From Verrucomicrobiota bacterium (lineage in GTDB: Bacteria; Verrucomicrobiota; Kiritimatiellia; B70-G9): a stretch of 5,816 nucleotides of DNA. Numbering within the stretch: position 1 is the stretch's first letter; the number at the start of each line of letters is the position of its first letter. The DNA is taken from assembly GCA_003641465.1 (NCBI GenBank), contig QNAJ01000107.1, positions 1-5,816 of the forward strand, given 5' to 3'. Positions 1 to 5,776 of the stretch are shown here, one piece after another. The notes beneath the pieces are model-generated. The model did no database searches. It saw nothing but the letters and a program-made list of their open reading frames with translations, and was not told where the DNA came from. The translations under genes and the position numbers were made by a program.

Positions 1-699
1 CTCAAGCCGGTAATGGAACGCGCGATCCAGGTGATACTCGACGGGCAGCAGGATGGCGGTGGGTGGAACTACAAGTACGACCGGGGGCCACGCCGGGATA
101 CTTCGGTGGCCGGCTGGCAGATCCAGGCCCTCAAGGCAGCTTACTTGGCCGGCGCGGATAATCCGGGAATAAAAACGGCTATGGAAAAAGCCGTGGTTGA
201 TTTGAAGTCGGTATTCAACCCGGAGACTGGTCGTTTCGGGTATACCGATAAGAGCTGGGGCACCGACGGGGTTTGTGGTATCGGAATCCTGTGCCTGCAG
301 TTTCTGGGACACGGCAAGGATCCCGAAGTTCGTGCGGCGATCCAGGCCCTGAAAGGAACCAAGTGTGACTGGAAGGACCCGGGCAGTTGGGCCATGTACG
401 GGTGGTATTATATCACCCAGGCCAAGTTCCATTACGGTGGCAGCACCTGGAGCGCCTGGAATACGCGCATCGCGCGCACCCTCACCCGTAATCAGAATCC
501 TGATGGAAGCTGGACTGCTCCCGGCGGGGCGGCCGAAGTCAAGGTGGGCAAAGAGACCAACTTGGGGAAAGTCTACAGTACCACGCTGGCGGCACTCACC
601 CTTCAGGTATATTACCGGTTCCTGCCCACTTATCAGCCCATAGCCGTCGAACCGGTGGATGAGACTGACATCGACGATATCGAAGTAGAAGTAATCTGA
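1..699 (+). CDS. Prenyltransferase/squalene-oxidase-repeat (alpha-toroid) protein, C-terminal part, 5' end outside window
   Basis: The frame is open to the left edge: codons for L-K-P-V precede the Met codon at 13, so that Met is probably internal and the gene starts upstream. Numbering from that Met, a QW-like motif QQDGGGW lies at 12-18, DTSVAGWQIQALKAA at 29-43, a second QW-like motif QNPDGSW at 161-167, and YSTTLAALTLQVYYRFLP at 188-205. This pattern is typical of the alpha/alpha-barrel repeats shared by squalene-hopene cyclases and many uncharacterised prenyltransferase/squalene-oxidase-repeat proteins common in Planctomycetes and Verrucomicrobia. No DxDD cyclase motif is seen in the visible part, so true terpene cyclase activity is not supported. 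The protein ends in an acidic tail (214-226, rich in D and E). It is followed by a separate promoter and is probably not in the downstream operon. The fold assignment is fairly sure; the function is unknown. Confidence 0.8.
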   Translation, partial: LKPVMERAIQVILDGQQDGGGWNYKYDRGPRRDTSVAGWQIQALKAAYLAGADNPGIKTAMEKAVVDLKSVFNPETGRFGYTDKSWGTDGVCGIGILCLQFLGHGKDPEVRAAIQALKGTKCDWKDPGSWAMYGWYYITQAKFHYGGSTWSAWNTRIARTLTRNQNPDGSWTAPGGAAEVKVGKETNLGKVYSTTLAALTLQVYYRFLPTYQPIAVEPVDETDIDDIEVEVI

Positions 700-748
700 T
701 CTGCGGGCCGGAGATACCCGAGCCTCAGCTGAGAGGTTGGCGCGCGAA

Positions 749-777
749 TTGACAGTCCCGTCCCCGGCTCCTATAGT
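749..777 (+). promoter_or_regulatory. Near-consensus sigma70-type promoter for the five-gene unit
   Basis: TTGACA at 749-754 is a perfect -35 hexamer, and TATAGT at 772-777 matches the -10 consensus at five of six positions. The spacer is the optimal 17 bp. Transcription would start near 784, giving a leader of about 32 nt before the FmdB-type gene at 816. A perfect 10-bp palindrome CTCAGCTGAG (724-733) lies 15 bp upstream of the -35 box and could be a small operator, but nothing else supports that. No T-tract terminator is visible between 699 and 749. Confidence 0.75.
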
Positions 778-815
778 GTCTGCTCCTTGTTTGCGGTCAA
801 CCGGAGGCTGGCAAC

Positions 816-1094
816 ATGCCGACGTACGAATATGAATGTCAGCGCTGCGGATACGTCTTTGAGCTCTTCCAGAACATGTCCGACCCACCGCGCAAGCGCT
901 GTCCGCGGTGCGGCGGGAAGGTGGAGCGACGCTTGGGTACCGGAGCCGGTGTGATTTTTCGAGGGTCCGGCTTCTACGCAACTGATTACCGCAGCTCCGA
1001 ATATCGCAAAGCGCAGCGCGCGGAATCGGAAAAAAGCAGCAAAGAATCCGAAGCGCCGAAAAAGGATGCTTCGCCCAAGGACGGCGGGGACTAG
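816..1094 (+). CDS. FmdB-family zinc-ribbon protein
   Basis: This 92-residue protein has the standard FmdB/CxxC_CxxC_SSSS domain. It starts MPTYEYECQRCG, with Zn-binding pairs C8/C11 and C29/C32, and carries the family's GSGFYATDYR motif at 50-59. Residues 60-92 are a low-complexity tail of K, E, S and D, probably disordered. The start is well supported: GGAGG (803-807) sits 8 nt before the ATG and the MPxYEYxC opening is the family norm. The family is named after a putative regulator of a formamidase operon, but its biochemical role is not established; binding of nucleic acid or protein through the zinc ribbon is plausible. It is the first gene after the promoter at 749-777 and is followed after only 6 nt by another zinc-ribbon gene, so the two are probably co-translated. 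Confidence 0.9.
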   Translation: MPTYEYECQRCGYVFELFQNMSDPPRKRCPRCGGKVERRLGTGAGVIFRGSGFYATDYRSSEYRKAQRAESEKSSKESEAPKKDASPKDGGD

Positions 1095-1100
1095 TACGCG

Positions 1101-1829
1101 ATGGCACGCGGTGGGGCGGTAAGGTGCAGCAAGTGCGGGACGGAGAATCCCGTGGGGCGCATCTTTTGCCGGGCATGTGGGGCCAAATTGGATTTCTCCG
1201 GACTGGATCGCGCCCCGGCGGGTACCCGCCGCCCGGCCGCGTTGGGTTTCCATCCCCGAGGTGCAATCCGTGCGTTGGGAGCTATTGTCGCGGCCGCGGC
1301 GGTACTCTGCTTGATACTGGCGCTGTGGCCGGTCTCCGCAATGTGCCGTGGTGATCTGTCTCCCGGAAAAGCGGCGTCGTGCCGGAACAAGTTGTCCGAG
1401 CTGGAAAATGCGCTTGAGGAAGGAAAGCCCGCCGCAATCTGGTTCGATGAAAATGAGATCAATTCCTATTTGGCGGCACTGATATCTGCCCGCCGGTTTC
1501 GCCTGCCGGTGACGCCGTATCGGCGGATATGGGTGGAGGGTATCGTGCTTGACCTGACGGCTGGTGGCTTCCGGATAACGGCTCAGGTGTCTTGGGGGCC
1601 GCTGCGTGCTACCCTGCGGCTGGCTGGCTCGCCAGGAGGGACCGCTGACGAGCCGGCTCTGGTAGTGAAGAGTTTTTCGGTGGGGCGGCTGCCGCTCCCC
1701 ACACGATGGGCGACCACGGCGGTGCGTACGCTGCGCGGGAACTCAGGCGAGCTTGAAACGGTGCACCGGATTCTGGAAAATCTGACGGTGATTCGACTGG
1801 AGGACCACCGGATACTCTGCGGAGTATGA
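1101..1829 (+). CDS. Zinc-ribbon, single-pass membrane protein with an extracytoplasmic domain
   Basis: This 242-residue protein has a short N-terminal zinc ribbon with CxxC pairs C9/C12 and C23/C26 (zinc_ribbon_2 style, ending CGAKL). One hydrophobic segment follows at about 56-78. The remaining ~160 residues probably lie outside the cytoplasm. That part contains WFDENEINSYLA (114-125), a beta-strand-rich stretch at 143-175 and VGRLPLPTRWA (194-204). The combination of an 'E-x-N-x-Y-L' helix, beta strands and a 'GRLPLP' turn recalls YceB/TULIP-like lipid-binding domains, but that likeness is only an inference by eye. Extracytoplasmic cysteines are C82, C94 and C240. A GGGGA sequence (1086-1090) inside the end of the previous gene is a possible ribosome site. 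No function can be assigned. Confidence 0.8.
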   Translation: MARGGAVRCSKCGTENPVGRIFCRACGAKLDFSGLDRAPAGTRRPAALGFHPRGAIRALGAIVAAAAVLCLILALWPVSAMCRGDLSPGKAASCRNKLSELENALEEGKPAAIWFDENEINSYLAALISARRFRLPVTPYRRIWVEGIVLDLTAGGFRITAQVSWGPLRATLRLAGSPGGTADEPALVVKSFSVGRLPLPTRWATTAVRTLRGNSGELETVHRILENLTVIRLEDHRILCGV

Positions 1830-1860
1830 GAGATGTATCGCACAGCACGGGAGATGAGGA

Positions 1861-3567
1861 ATGAGAGATAAGAAGGAATTCTACGGGATCATCGAGTCCA
1901 TAGACGGGGCCGACTACCGGGAGTATGCCAAGTTAATCGGTGATTTTGATTTTGCCCGCTACGTTCTCAAGATAACCCATGTTCAGGAAGATCCGGAAAG
2001 TGGCCCCACATTGCTCGTCGTACGGGTCCCCGACGTGGTCGCCGGGTTCCCGCCGCATCTGTACAATACCGCGGTGCGCAGGACGGCACTGGAGGATTAC
2101 CTCAGTCGGCGCATTGCCGCCCACCTGGAGGGCGGACTGGAATTTGACGAACACGGGATCGCCCGCAAGCGGCTGTTCATCTCGGCTCCAGGACAGAAAA
2201 TCCTGCCGCGGACCTGCCTGGTGGTGACCGATGAATTCGTAGAGGCACGGATCTACTACAATCTGCCCGACCGCGACGGCCGCATACCGGGCAGCGAGCT
2301 GCGCGAGGTATTCTTCGAGGAATTGCCTATGGTGGTAAACGCATCCCTGATCTTCTGGAATCTGGACGAGCGGGAGGTCGAACAGGCTGTAGATACCATG
2401 GAAGATGCTGATGAAATAAGGCAGATGCTTTCTACCCGGGGACTGGTGGCGTTTGTGGCTGAAGGTTCTCTTTTGGCTCGTGGTCCGGACGGGGAGACCC
2501 CCCTACTGGAGAATGGAGAGCCCCTTATGATGGACGATTGGGCGGCTCAGCAGGTGGAGGTCACCCATAGCGGAAAGGTGCGCGGGCTGGGGATCCCCAC
2601 CGGGATTACCGTGATACTCGGTGACGAGTACTCCGGACGCCGTGAGCTGATCAGTGCGATAGCCTCGGGGATCTACAACCACCCCTTGGGAGACGGCCGG
2701 GAGTTCGCAGTGTCGGTTCCGGATACAGTCTACGTCTGCACGGACCGCGGCCGGGCTGTACAGCGAGTGGATTTGTCTCCGTTTTTTCCGGGCGACGCCA
2801 GCTTTTCGGAATACACTACCGAACACGCTGATGACTTCGTTTCTCAGGCCGCCGCAACTGTAGAGGCGATCGAAGCCGGCGCGCGCGTACTGGTCTTTGA
2901 TGAATCCGAATCGTCGGCTGCGTTTCTGATGGGAGATTCACGTCTGCACGATCTGCTGCCCGATTCCGGGGTGGTGGCACTCAGCCAGCGGGCACGGCAG
3001 CTTGCGGATGAACTCGGTGTGTCGCTGGTGGTGGGCGGTGGGGCGGCTGCCATGGCGTTTGTCCCGGTGGCTGATACGGTGCTCCGCATTCACGACAATC
3101 GCGTATCCGACATAACCGCCGAGGCCAAGAAAGTGGTGGGAGACGCCGCTACGGGAGAGCTGGAACCCGACGCTGTCCGCCGGCTGGGTGAGATTCAACG
3201 ATGGGTGATTCCGGCCAGTATTGATGCCAGCAGTGGTCCGCATGATGCGGTCATCGAGGCCCCTGAAGTACACCGCTTGCACTTCGGGCGGTCCGAGCTG
3301 TCCTTAGGCGGCCTGCATCAGTTGGCGGATGCCGTGCAAACCGCTACCATCGGTCTGATTCTCTACTATCTGCGGGTCAGATATCTTGACCAACCGCGCC
3401 CGATTAGGGAACTACTCGACCTGATTGACCGGGACCTCAGCACAGAGGGCTTGGGGTGTCTGACCCGCGATCTACGCGGGGATCTGGCGCGGCCGCGCCG
3501 GTATGAAATCGCCGGTGTCATCAACCGGCTGCCGAGTCTGCGCGTTCGGGTGGGTGAACCGGAGTAG
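1861..3567 (+). CDS. PF09818-type 'ABC-class ATPase' homologue with degenerate P-loop
   Basis: This 568-residue protein has roughly the usual length and layout of the PF09818/COG3044 family (predicted ATPase of the ABC class). Recognisable family blocks are FPPHLYNTAVRRTALEDYLSR (63-83), GIPTGITVILG (244-254), IYNHPLGDGREF (271-282), VDLSPFF (303-309), VLVFDESESSAAFLMGDSR (343-361) and the C-terminal LARPRRYEIAGVINRLPSLRVR (542-563). The family P-loop, usually G-x-x-x-H-G-K-S/T, reads GDEYSGRRE here (254-262), so the catalytic Lys is R260 and the Ser/Thr is R261. Walker B acids D347/E348 remain, but the signature-like region (ADDFVSQA, 323-330) has lost the SGS usual in the family as I recall it. 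ATP hydrolysis is therefore doubtful. The trypanosome RNA-editing factor MRB1590 is, to my knowledge, a homologue, which hints at RNA binding. GGGAG (1849-1853) lies 7 nt before the ATG. Confidence 0.88.
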   Translation: MRDKKEFYGIIESIDGADYREYAKLIGDFDFARYVLKITHVQEDPESGPTLLVVRVPDVVAGFPPHLYNTAVRRTALEDYLSRRIAAHLEGGLEFDEHGIARKRLFISAPGQKILPRTCLVVTDEFVEARIYYNLPDRDGRIPGSELREVFFEELPMVVNASLIFWNLDEREVEQAVDTMEDADEIRQMLSTRGLVAFVAEGSLLARGPDGETPLLENGEPLMMDDWAAQQVEVTHSGKVRGLGIPTGITVILGDEYSGRRELISAIASGIYNHPLGDGREFAVSVPDTVYVCTDRGRAVQRVDLSPFFPGDASFSEYTTEHADDFVSQAAATVEAIEAGARVLVFDESESSAAFLMGDSRLHDLLPDSGVVALSQRARQLADELGVSLVVGGGAAAMAFVPVADTVLRIHDNRVSDITAEAKKVVGDAATGELEPDAVRRLGEIQRWVIPASIDASSGPHDAVIEAPEVHRLHFGRSELSLGGLHQLADAVQTATIGLILYYLRVRYLDQPRPIRELLDLIDRDLSTEGLGCLTRDLRGDLARPRRYEIAGVINRLPSLRVRVGEPE

Positions 3568-3577
3568 GCCGGGGGCG

Positions 3578-3590
3578 CTGTCGCTGACAG
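3578..3590 (+). promoter_or_regulatory. Small hairpin overlapping the probable dtd ribosome site
   Basis: CTGTC (3578-3582), loop GCT, GACAG (3586-3590) forms a 5-bp stem in the 33-nt gap between the ATPase-like gene and dtd. The 3' arm overlaps CAGGG (3588-3592), the only Shine-Dalgarno-like sequence 8 nt before the GTG start. It could lower initiation unless upstream ribosomes melt it. The stem is short and may be chance. Confidence 0.25.
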
Positions 3591-3600
3591 GGCACCAACT

Positions 3601-4056
3601 GTGCGACTCGTGGTACAGCGGGTCAGACGGGCTGCGGTCACAGTGGACGGCAGGGAGATCGCCTCAATCGGACCGGGCGCTGTGATTCTTCTCGGTGTCG
3701 CGCGAGGCGATACCACCTTTGATGCCGCCTTTCTGGCACGTAAAGTGGCTCAGCTGAGGATATTCGATGACCGCGACGGACGGCTTAACGCCTCCATCCA
3801 CGATGCCGGCGGCGAGTTCCTGGTGGTCAGCCAGTTCACCCTTTACGGAGACTGCCGGAAGGGCACCCGGCCCAGCTACGTTGAAGCGGCGCCGGCGGAT
3901 GAAGCCGCGGCGTTGTACCGGGAGTTTATAGGACGCTTGCGGGAGCTGGGATACGTGGTCCGCGAGGGCGAGTTCCGCAAGCGGATGCTGGTCGAAATCC
4001 ACAATGACGGTCCGGTCACCCTGATACTGGAGAGCCGGGGGCGCACCCGGCCATGA
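3601..4056 (+). CDS. dtd: D-aminoacyl-tRNA deacylase (Dtd)
   Basis: Dtd hydrolyses D-amino acids mischarged on tRNA (and Gly from tRNA-Ala), protecting translation in the cytosol as a homodimer. The 151 residues match the usual ~145-150. The opening MRLVVQRVRRAAVTVDG is the family start, fixing the GTG at 3601 as initiator. SQFT at 77-80 holds the conserved active-site Thr80, and NDGPVTL (135-141) holds the cross-subunit Gly137-cis-Pro138 chirality-proofreading motif. YGDCRKGTRPSY (82-93) is the conserved basic loop, with Gly replacing the more common Ala at 83. All key residues are present, so activity is expected. The ribosome site is weak (CAGGG, 3588-3592), and the stop codon overlaps the next gene's start in ATGA. 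Confidence 0.97.
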   Translation: MRLVVQRVRRAAVTVDGREIASIGPGAVILLGVARGDTTFDAAFLARKVAQLRIFDDRDGRLNASIHDAGGEFLVVSQFTLYGDCRKGTRPSYVEAAPADEAAALYREFIGRLRELGYVVREGEFRKRMLVEIHNDGPVTLILESRGRTRP

Positions 4057-5216
4057 GACTGCTGTCTTCAGCGGTTGTGGGATTCACCAGGTTCCTGGTG
4101 GTAATGTCGGCAGCATCAGGGGCGGCTGCTGAAGAGCTGGCCGGATCCCTTATCGCTACCATCAGCAGCAGCTCCGGACGAATTGCCGTGGGCGGCATCG
4201 AACCCCAGCGGGCACTGCATATCGCGCTGGAAGCCGAGAAGCTGGTCGCCCGGATTGAGTCCGGTCTGGGCCGGCGGGTTCTCCCAGCGCGGATGAAGGT
4301 TGTTGTGGCAATAACACCGGCGGGCCCTGATGCAAGCGGGAGGATTAGGCTGCGCCCCGACCCATCGGGAGTCCGTCCGGTAATCGAGGTGACTTGGGAC
4401 GGGCGTACCTCCGAGGAGGATGTTCTGGAAGCTGTGGGGATGGTGATCATCCGGCAGCTTCGCCGTGGTTGCGGCATGCAGTCGCCGGGCGCTCCGCCCT
4501 GGTGGACAGGCGCTGGCTTGGCCCGCTATGTCCGGCCCGAGGTGCGGGTGGCGGACTATCGCCGCGTATACACGGCCTGGCAGGATGAGCTGCTGCCTCC
4601 GCTGGCAGACTTTGCCGTCGGCGCTCCCCCTCCAACTGGCGCGGGCTTGGAGAAATCCATCAGCGCAGCTTTGTTCGGATGGATTGTGCAGTCCGCCGGA
4701 GGACTCCGCCAGGCCCTGAACCTCATCAGTCGCTTTCCCGATAACGAACGGGCGGATCTCTGGTTGGCACGCATCCTTGCCGGAGGAGATCCGCGGCGCC
4801 TGCAGTATGGCTGGGAACTTTTCGTGGCCGGGAGCCCACGGTTTACCACCGGCAGCGAAGAACCCGAATTTCTGCGGCGCCGGATACAGTCAGCCATACG
4901 CGTGAGTGCCGCACAGGCCGGGACCCTGCTTGGGAGACCGTTCGATCGTGACCCTGATTTGAGCAGTCTCATGGACCTTCCTTTCGAGGAGCGGAGGCTG
5001 ATGGCGGCCTGGCTGTCGGTCCGGCTGCAGCAGTCCGTCCCGGCCCGCTACAGAGGGATGGCCGACGCAGTCGAGCACCTCGTCCGTTTTTTTCAGCTCC
5101 TGCGCCGGCCCCGTCTGGACCGAGTCGCCGCCGCCAGGGAGCTTGCCGCGGCAGGCGTAGCCCCGCGGCCTGGTGAGACGGATGGCGTGATCAATGCACC
5201 GGTGCCGGCGCGATAG
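4053..5216 (+). CDS. Secreted protein, possible inactive gluzincin (peptidase-MA-like) relative
   Basis: This 387-residue protein begins with a signal peptide: R2, a hydrophobic run to about residue 21, and a likely cleavage site after AAA (24-26), so it is probably exported. The order of elements resembles peptidase-MA-type gluzincins: an amphipathic helix plus strand (ALHIALEAEKLVARIESGLG, then MKVVVAI, 81-87), a helix at 123-137 where HExxH would sit, PPWWTGAGLARY (148-159) matching the 'P-x-W-x-x-EGLAxY' block, and SAALFGWIVQSAGGLRQALNLI (204-225) like the helix that follows. The metal ligands are missing: the HExxH place reads about GMVII (129-133) and the third-ligand Glu is A154. I infer a non-catalytic relative; this rests on pattern likeness only. 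The ATG overlaps the dtd stop by 4 nt (ATGA), so translation is coupled. Only a G-run (4037-4041) resembles a ribosome site. Confidence 0.75.
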   Translation: MRLLSSAVVGFTRFLVVMSAASGAAAEELAGSLIATISSSSGRIAVGGIEPQRALHIALEAEKLVARIESGLGRRVLPARMKVVVAITPAGPDASGRIRLRPDPSGVRPVIEVTWDGRTSEEDVLEAVGMVIIRQLRRGCGMQSPGAPPWWTGAGLARYVRPEVRVADYRRVYTAWQDELLPPLADFAVGAPPPTGAGLEKSISAALFGWIVQSAGGLRQALNLISRFPDNERADLWLARILAGGDPRRLQYGWELFVAGSPRFTTGSEEPEFLRRRIQSAIRVSAAQAGTLLGRPFDRDPDLSSLMDLPFEERRLMAAWLSVRLQQSVPARYRGMADAVEHLVRFFQLLRRPRLDRVAAARELAAAGVAPRPGETDGVINAPVPAR

Positions 5217-5221
5217 CCGGC
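5204..5221 (+). terminator. GC hairpin across the operon's last stop codon, terminator-like without T-tract
   Basis: GCCGGC (5204-5209), loop GCGATA, GCCGGC (5216-5221) makes a perfect 6-bp all-GC stem whose loop and 3' arm contain the TAG stop (5214-5216). No run of T follows, so it is not a canonical intrinsic terminator. It might act as a 3'-end stability element. The following 5222-5292 is GC-rich with nothing else recognisable. Confidence 0.3.
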
Positions 5222-5292
5222 GGCCAGTGGACCGGGTTCCTGCAGGGCATGATCAGTTTCCGGTGCGGGGACCTGGTCGTCCGTGGGGGGAC

Positions 5293-5524
5293 TTTCGGAG
5301 TCCGGGGGCGAGGTGGAGAATAGTTTCAACCCATGAAAGTCCGTGGATGGAGATCTGCAGCCCTTGGAATTGTTGGAAACAATATTTCCAATGGTTGGAA
5401 ATTTCCAGATAAAAACTTCCAAACGTTGGAACTTTTCCTTTCAAAACTTCCAAACCTTGGAACTTTTGACGGAAAAATCTCCAAGGTTTGGAACTTTTGA
5501 AAATTTGATCTCCAGCCTCTGGAA
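5293..5524. repeat. Array of 15-bp dyads phased at exactly 31 bp
   Basis: Eight 6-3-6 dyads start every 31 bp. In order they are: TTTCGG AGT CCGGGG (5293, marginal, partly G-T pairs), TTTCAA CCC ATGAAA (5324), CTGCAG CCC TTGGAA (5355), TTCCAA TGG TTGGAA (5386), TTCCAA ACG TTGGAA (5417), TTCCAA ACC TTGGAA (5448), CTCCAA GGT TTGGAA (5479) and CTCCAG CCT CTGGAA (5510). The four from 5386 to 5479 are very close to TTCCAA-NNN-TTGGAA, and three of them (5417, 5448, 5479) also have flanking AAAA on the left and CTTTT on the right. The stretch from about 5380 to 5510 is much richer in A+T than its surroundings. It could be a cooperative DNA-binding site array, a set of RNA hairpins or a dispersed repeat family. 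No further in-phase unit is convincing at 5262 or 5541. Confidence 0.9.
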
Positions 5525-5621
5525 CTGCCAGGGAAAGATCGCAGGAGCCGCGCAACCCGGGAAAGTACGGGGCGGCCTGTACGACGGTCGGACAGCAGGG
5601 GAACTTGTCCCACCGCCGGCG
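5525..5621. other. Gene-free GC-rich spacer, nothing identified
   Basis: I see no credible coding frame or RNA gene here. It contains only short chance-level inverted repeats such as CCGCCGGCGG (5613-5622) and GGACA/TGTCC (5590-5610). It separates the 31-bp array from the REP-like hairpin pair. Confidence 0.5.
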
Positions 5622-5686
5622 GGGTGTAGTAGCCGATGTTCTAATCGGCACCAGAAATGCGCGTATAACACGCGCCACTACACTCC
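5622..5686. repeat. REPIN-like inverted pair of GTAG-headed hairpins
   Basis: The plus-strand unit has GTAG (5626-5629), two bases, stem GCCGAT (5632-5637), loop GTTCTA and ATCGGC (5644-5649). The minus-strand unit, read from 5686 backwards, has GTAG (5681-5678), two bases, stem GCGCGT, loop GTTAT and ACGCGC (5675-5659 in plus coordinates). Both share the pattern GTAG + 2 nt + 6-bp stem + loop starting GTT, and both have GTGTAGT at their outer ends, so the whole forms a large imperfect inverted repeat with 9 nt (5650-5658) between stems. REP elements mobilised by RAYT (TnpA-REP) transposases have this GTAG-plus-hairpin form, and inverted pairs are called REPINs. No transposase gene is in the window. 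Confidence 0.65.
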
Positions 5687-5747
5687 GGCCCCGAACGACC
5701 AACAACGAAGAACCCAACAACTCGCCCTGCCCTGACCACTGACCTTC
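5687..5747. other. C/A-rich low-complexity spacer between REP-like units
   Basis: The plus strand is strongly enriched in C and A from 5691 to 5740, with the octamer CCAACAAC repeated at 5699-5706 and 5714-5721 and CTGACC/CACTGACC wording at 5732-5744. I see no gene or terminator in it. Confidence 0.5.
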
Positions 5748-5776
5748 GGGTGTACTAGGCGATGTCTTAATCGGCA
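5748..5776 (+). repeat. Third REP-like hairpin, direct copy of the 5622 unit
   Basis: The 29 bases match 5622-5650 at 25 positions, in the same orientation and 126 bp downstream. The head reads GTAC instead of GTAG, and the stem GGCGAT/ATCGGC (5758-5763, 5770-5775) has one G-G mismatch around the loop GTCTTA. Two of the four differences fall in the loop. No inverted partner is visible in the remaining 40 bases (5777-5816), which contain no gene start with an open frame. Confidence 0.7.

Noticed and set aside
771..1253. Minus-strand frame of 160 codons opposite the FmdB-type gene
   Set aside because: It overlaps the plus-strand promoter and two clearly recognisable zinc-ribbon genes, has low-complexity Ala/Arg content and matches no family I recognise.
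5293..5524. Possible CRISPR array because of regular spacing
   Set aside because: A 31-bp total period leaves no room for a repeat plus a 25-40-nt spacer, the dyads themselves vary, and no cas gene is present.
5293..5524. Iteron-type replication origin
   Set aside because: Regular repeats fit, but no DnaA box (TTATCCACA-like) or replication initiator gene is visible, and the genes around it look chromosomal.
5343..5735. Plus-strand open frame of 130 codons over the array and REP-like hairpins
   Set aside because: It crosses two unrelated repeat types, has no recognisable domain and no convincing ribosome site before its ATG, so it is treated as spurious.
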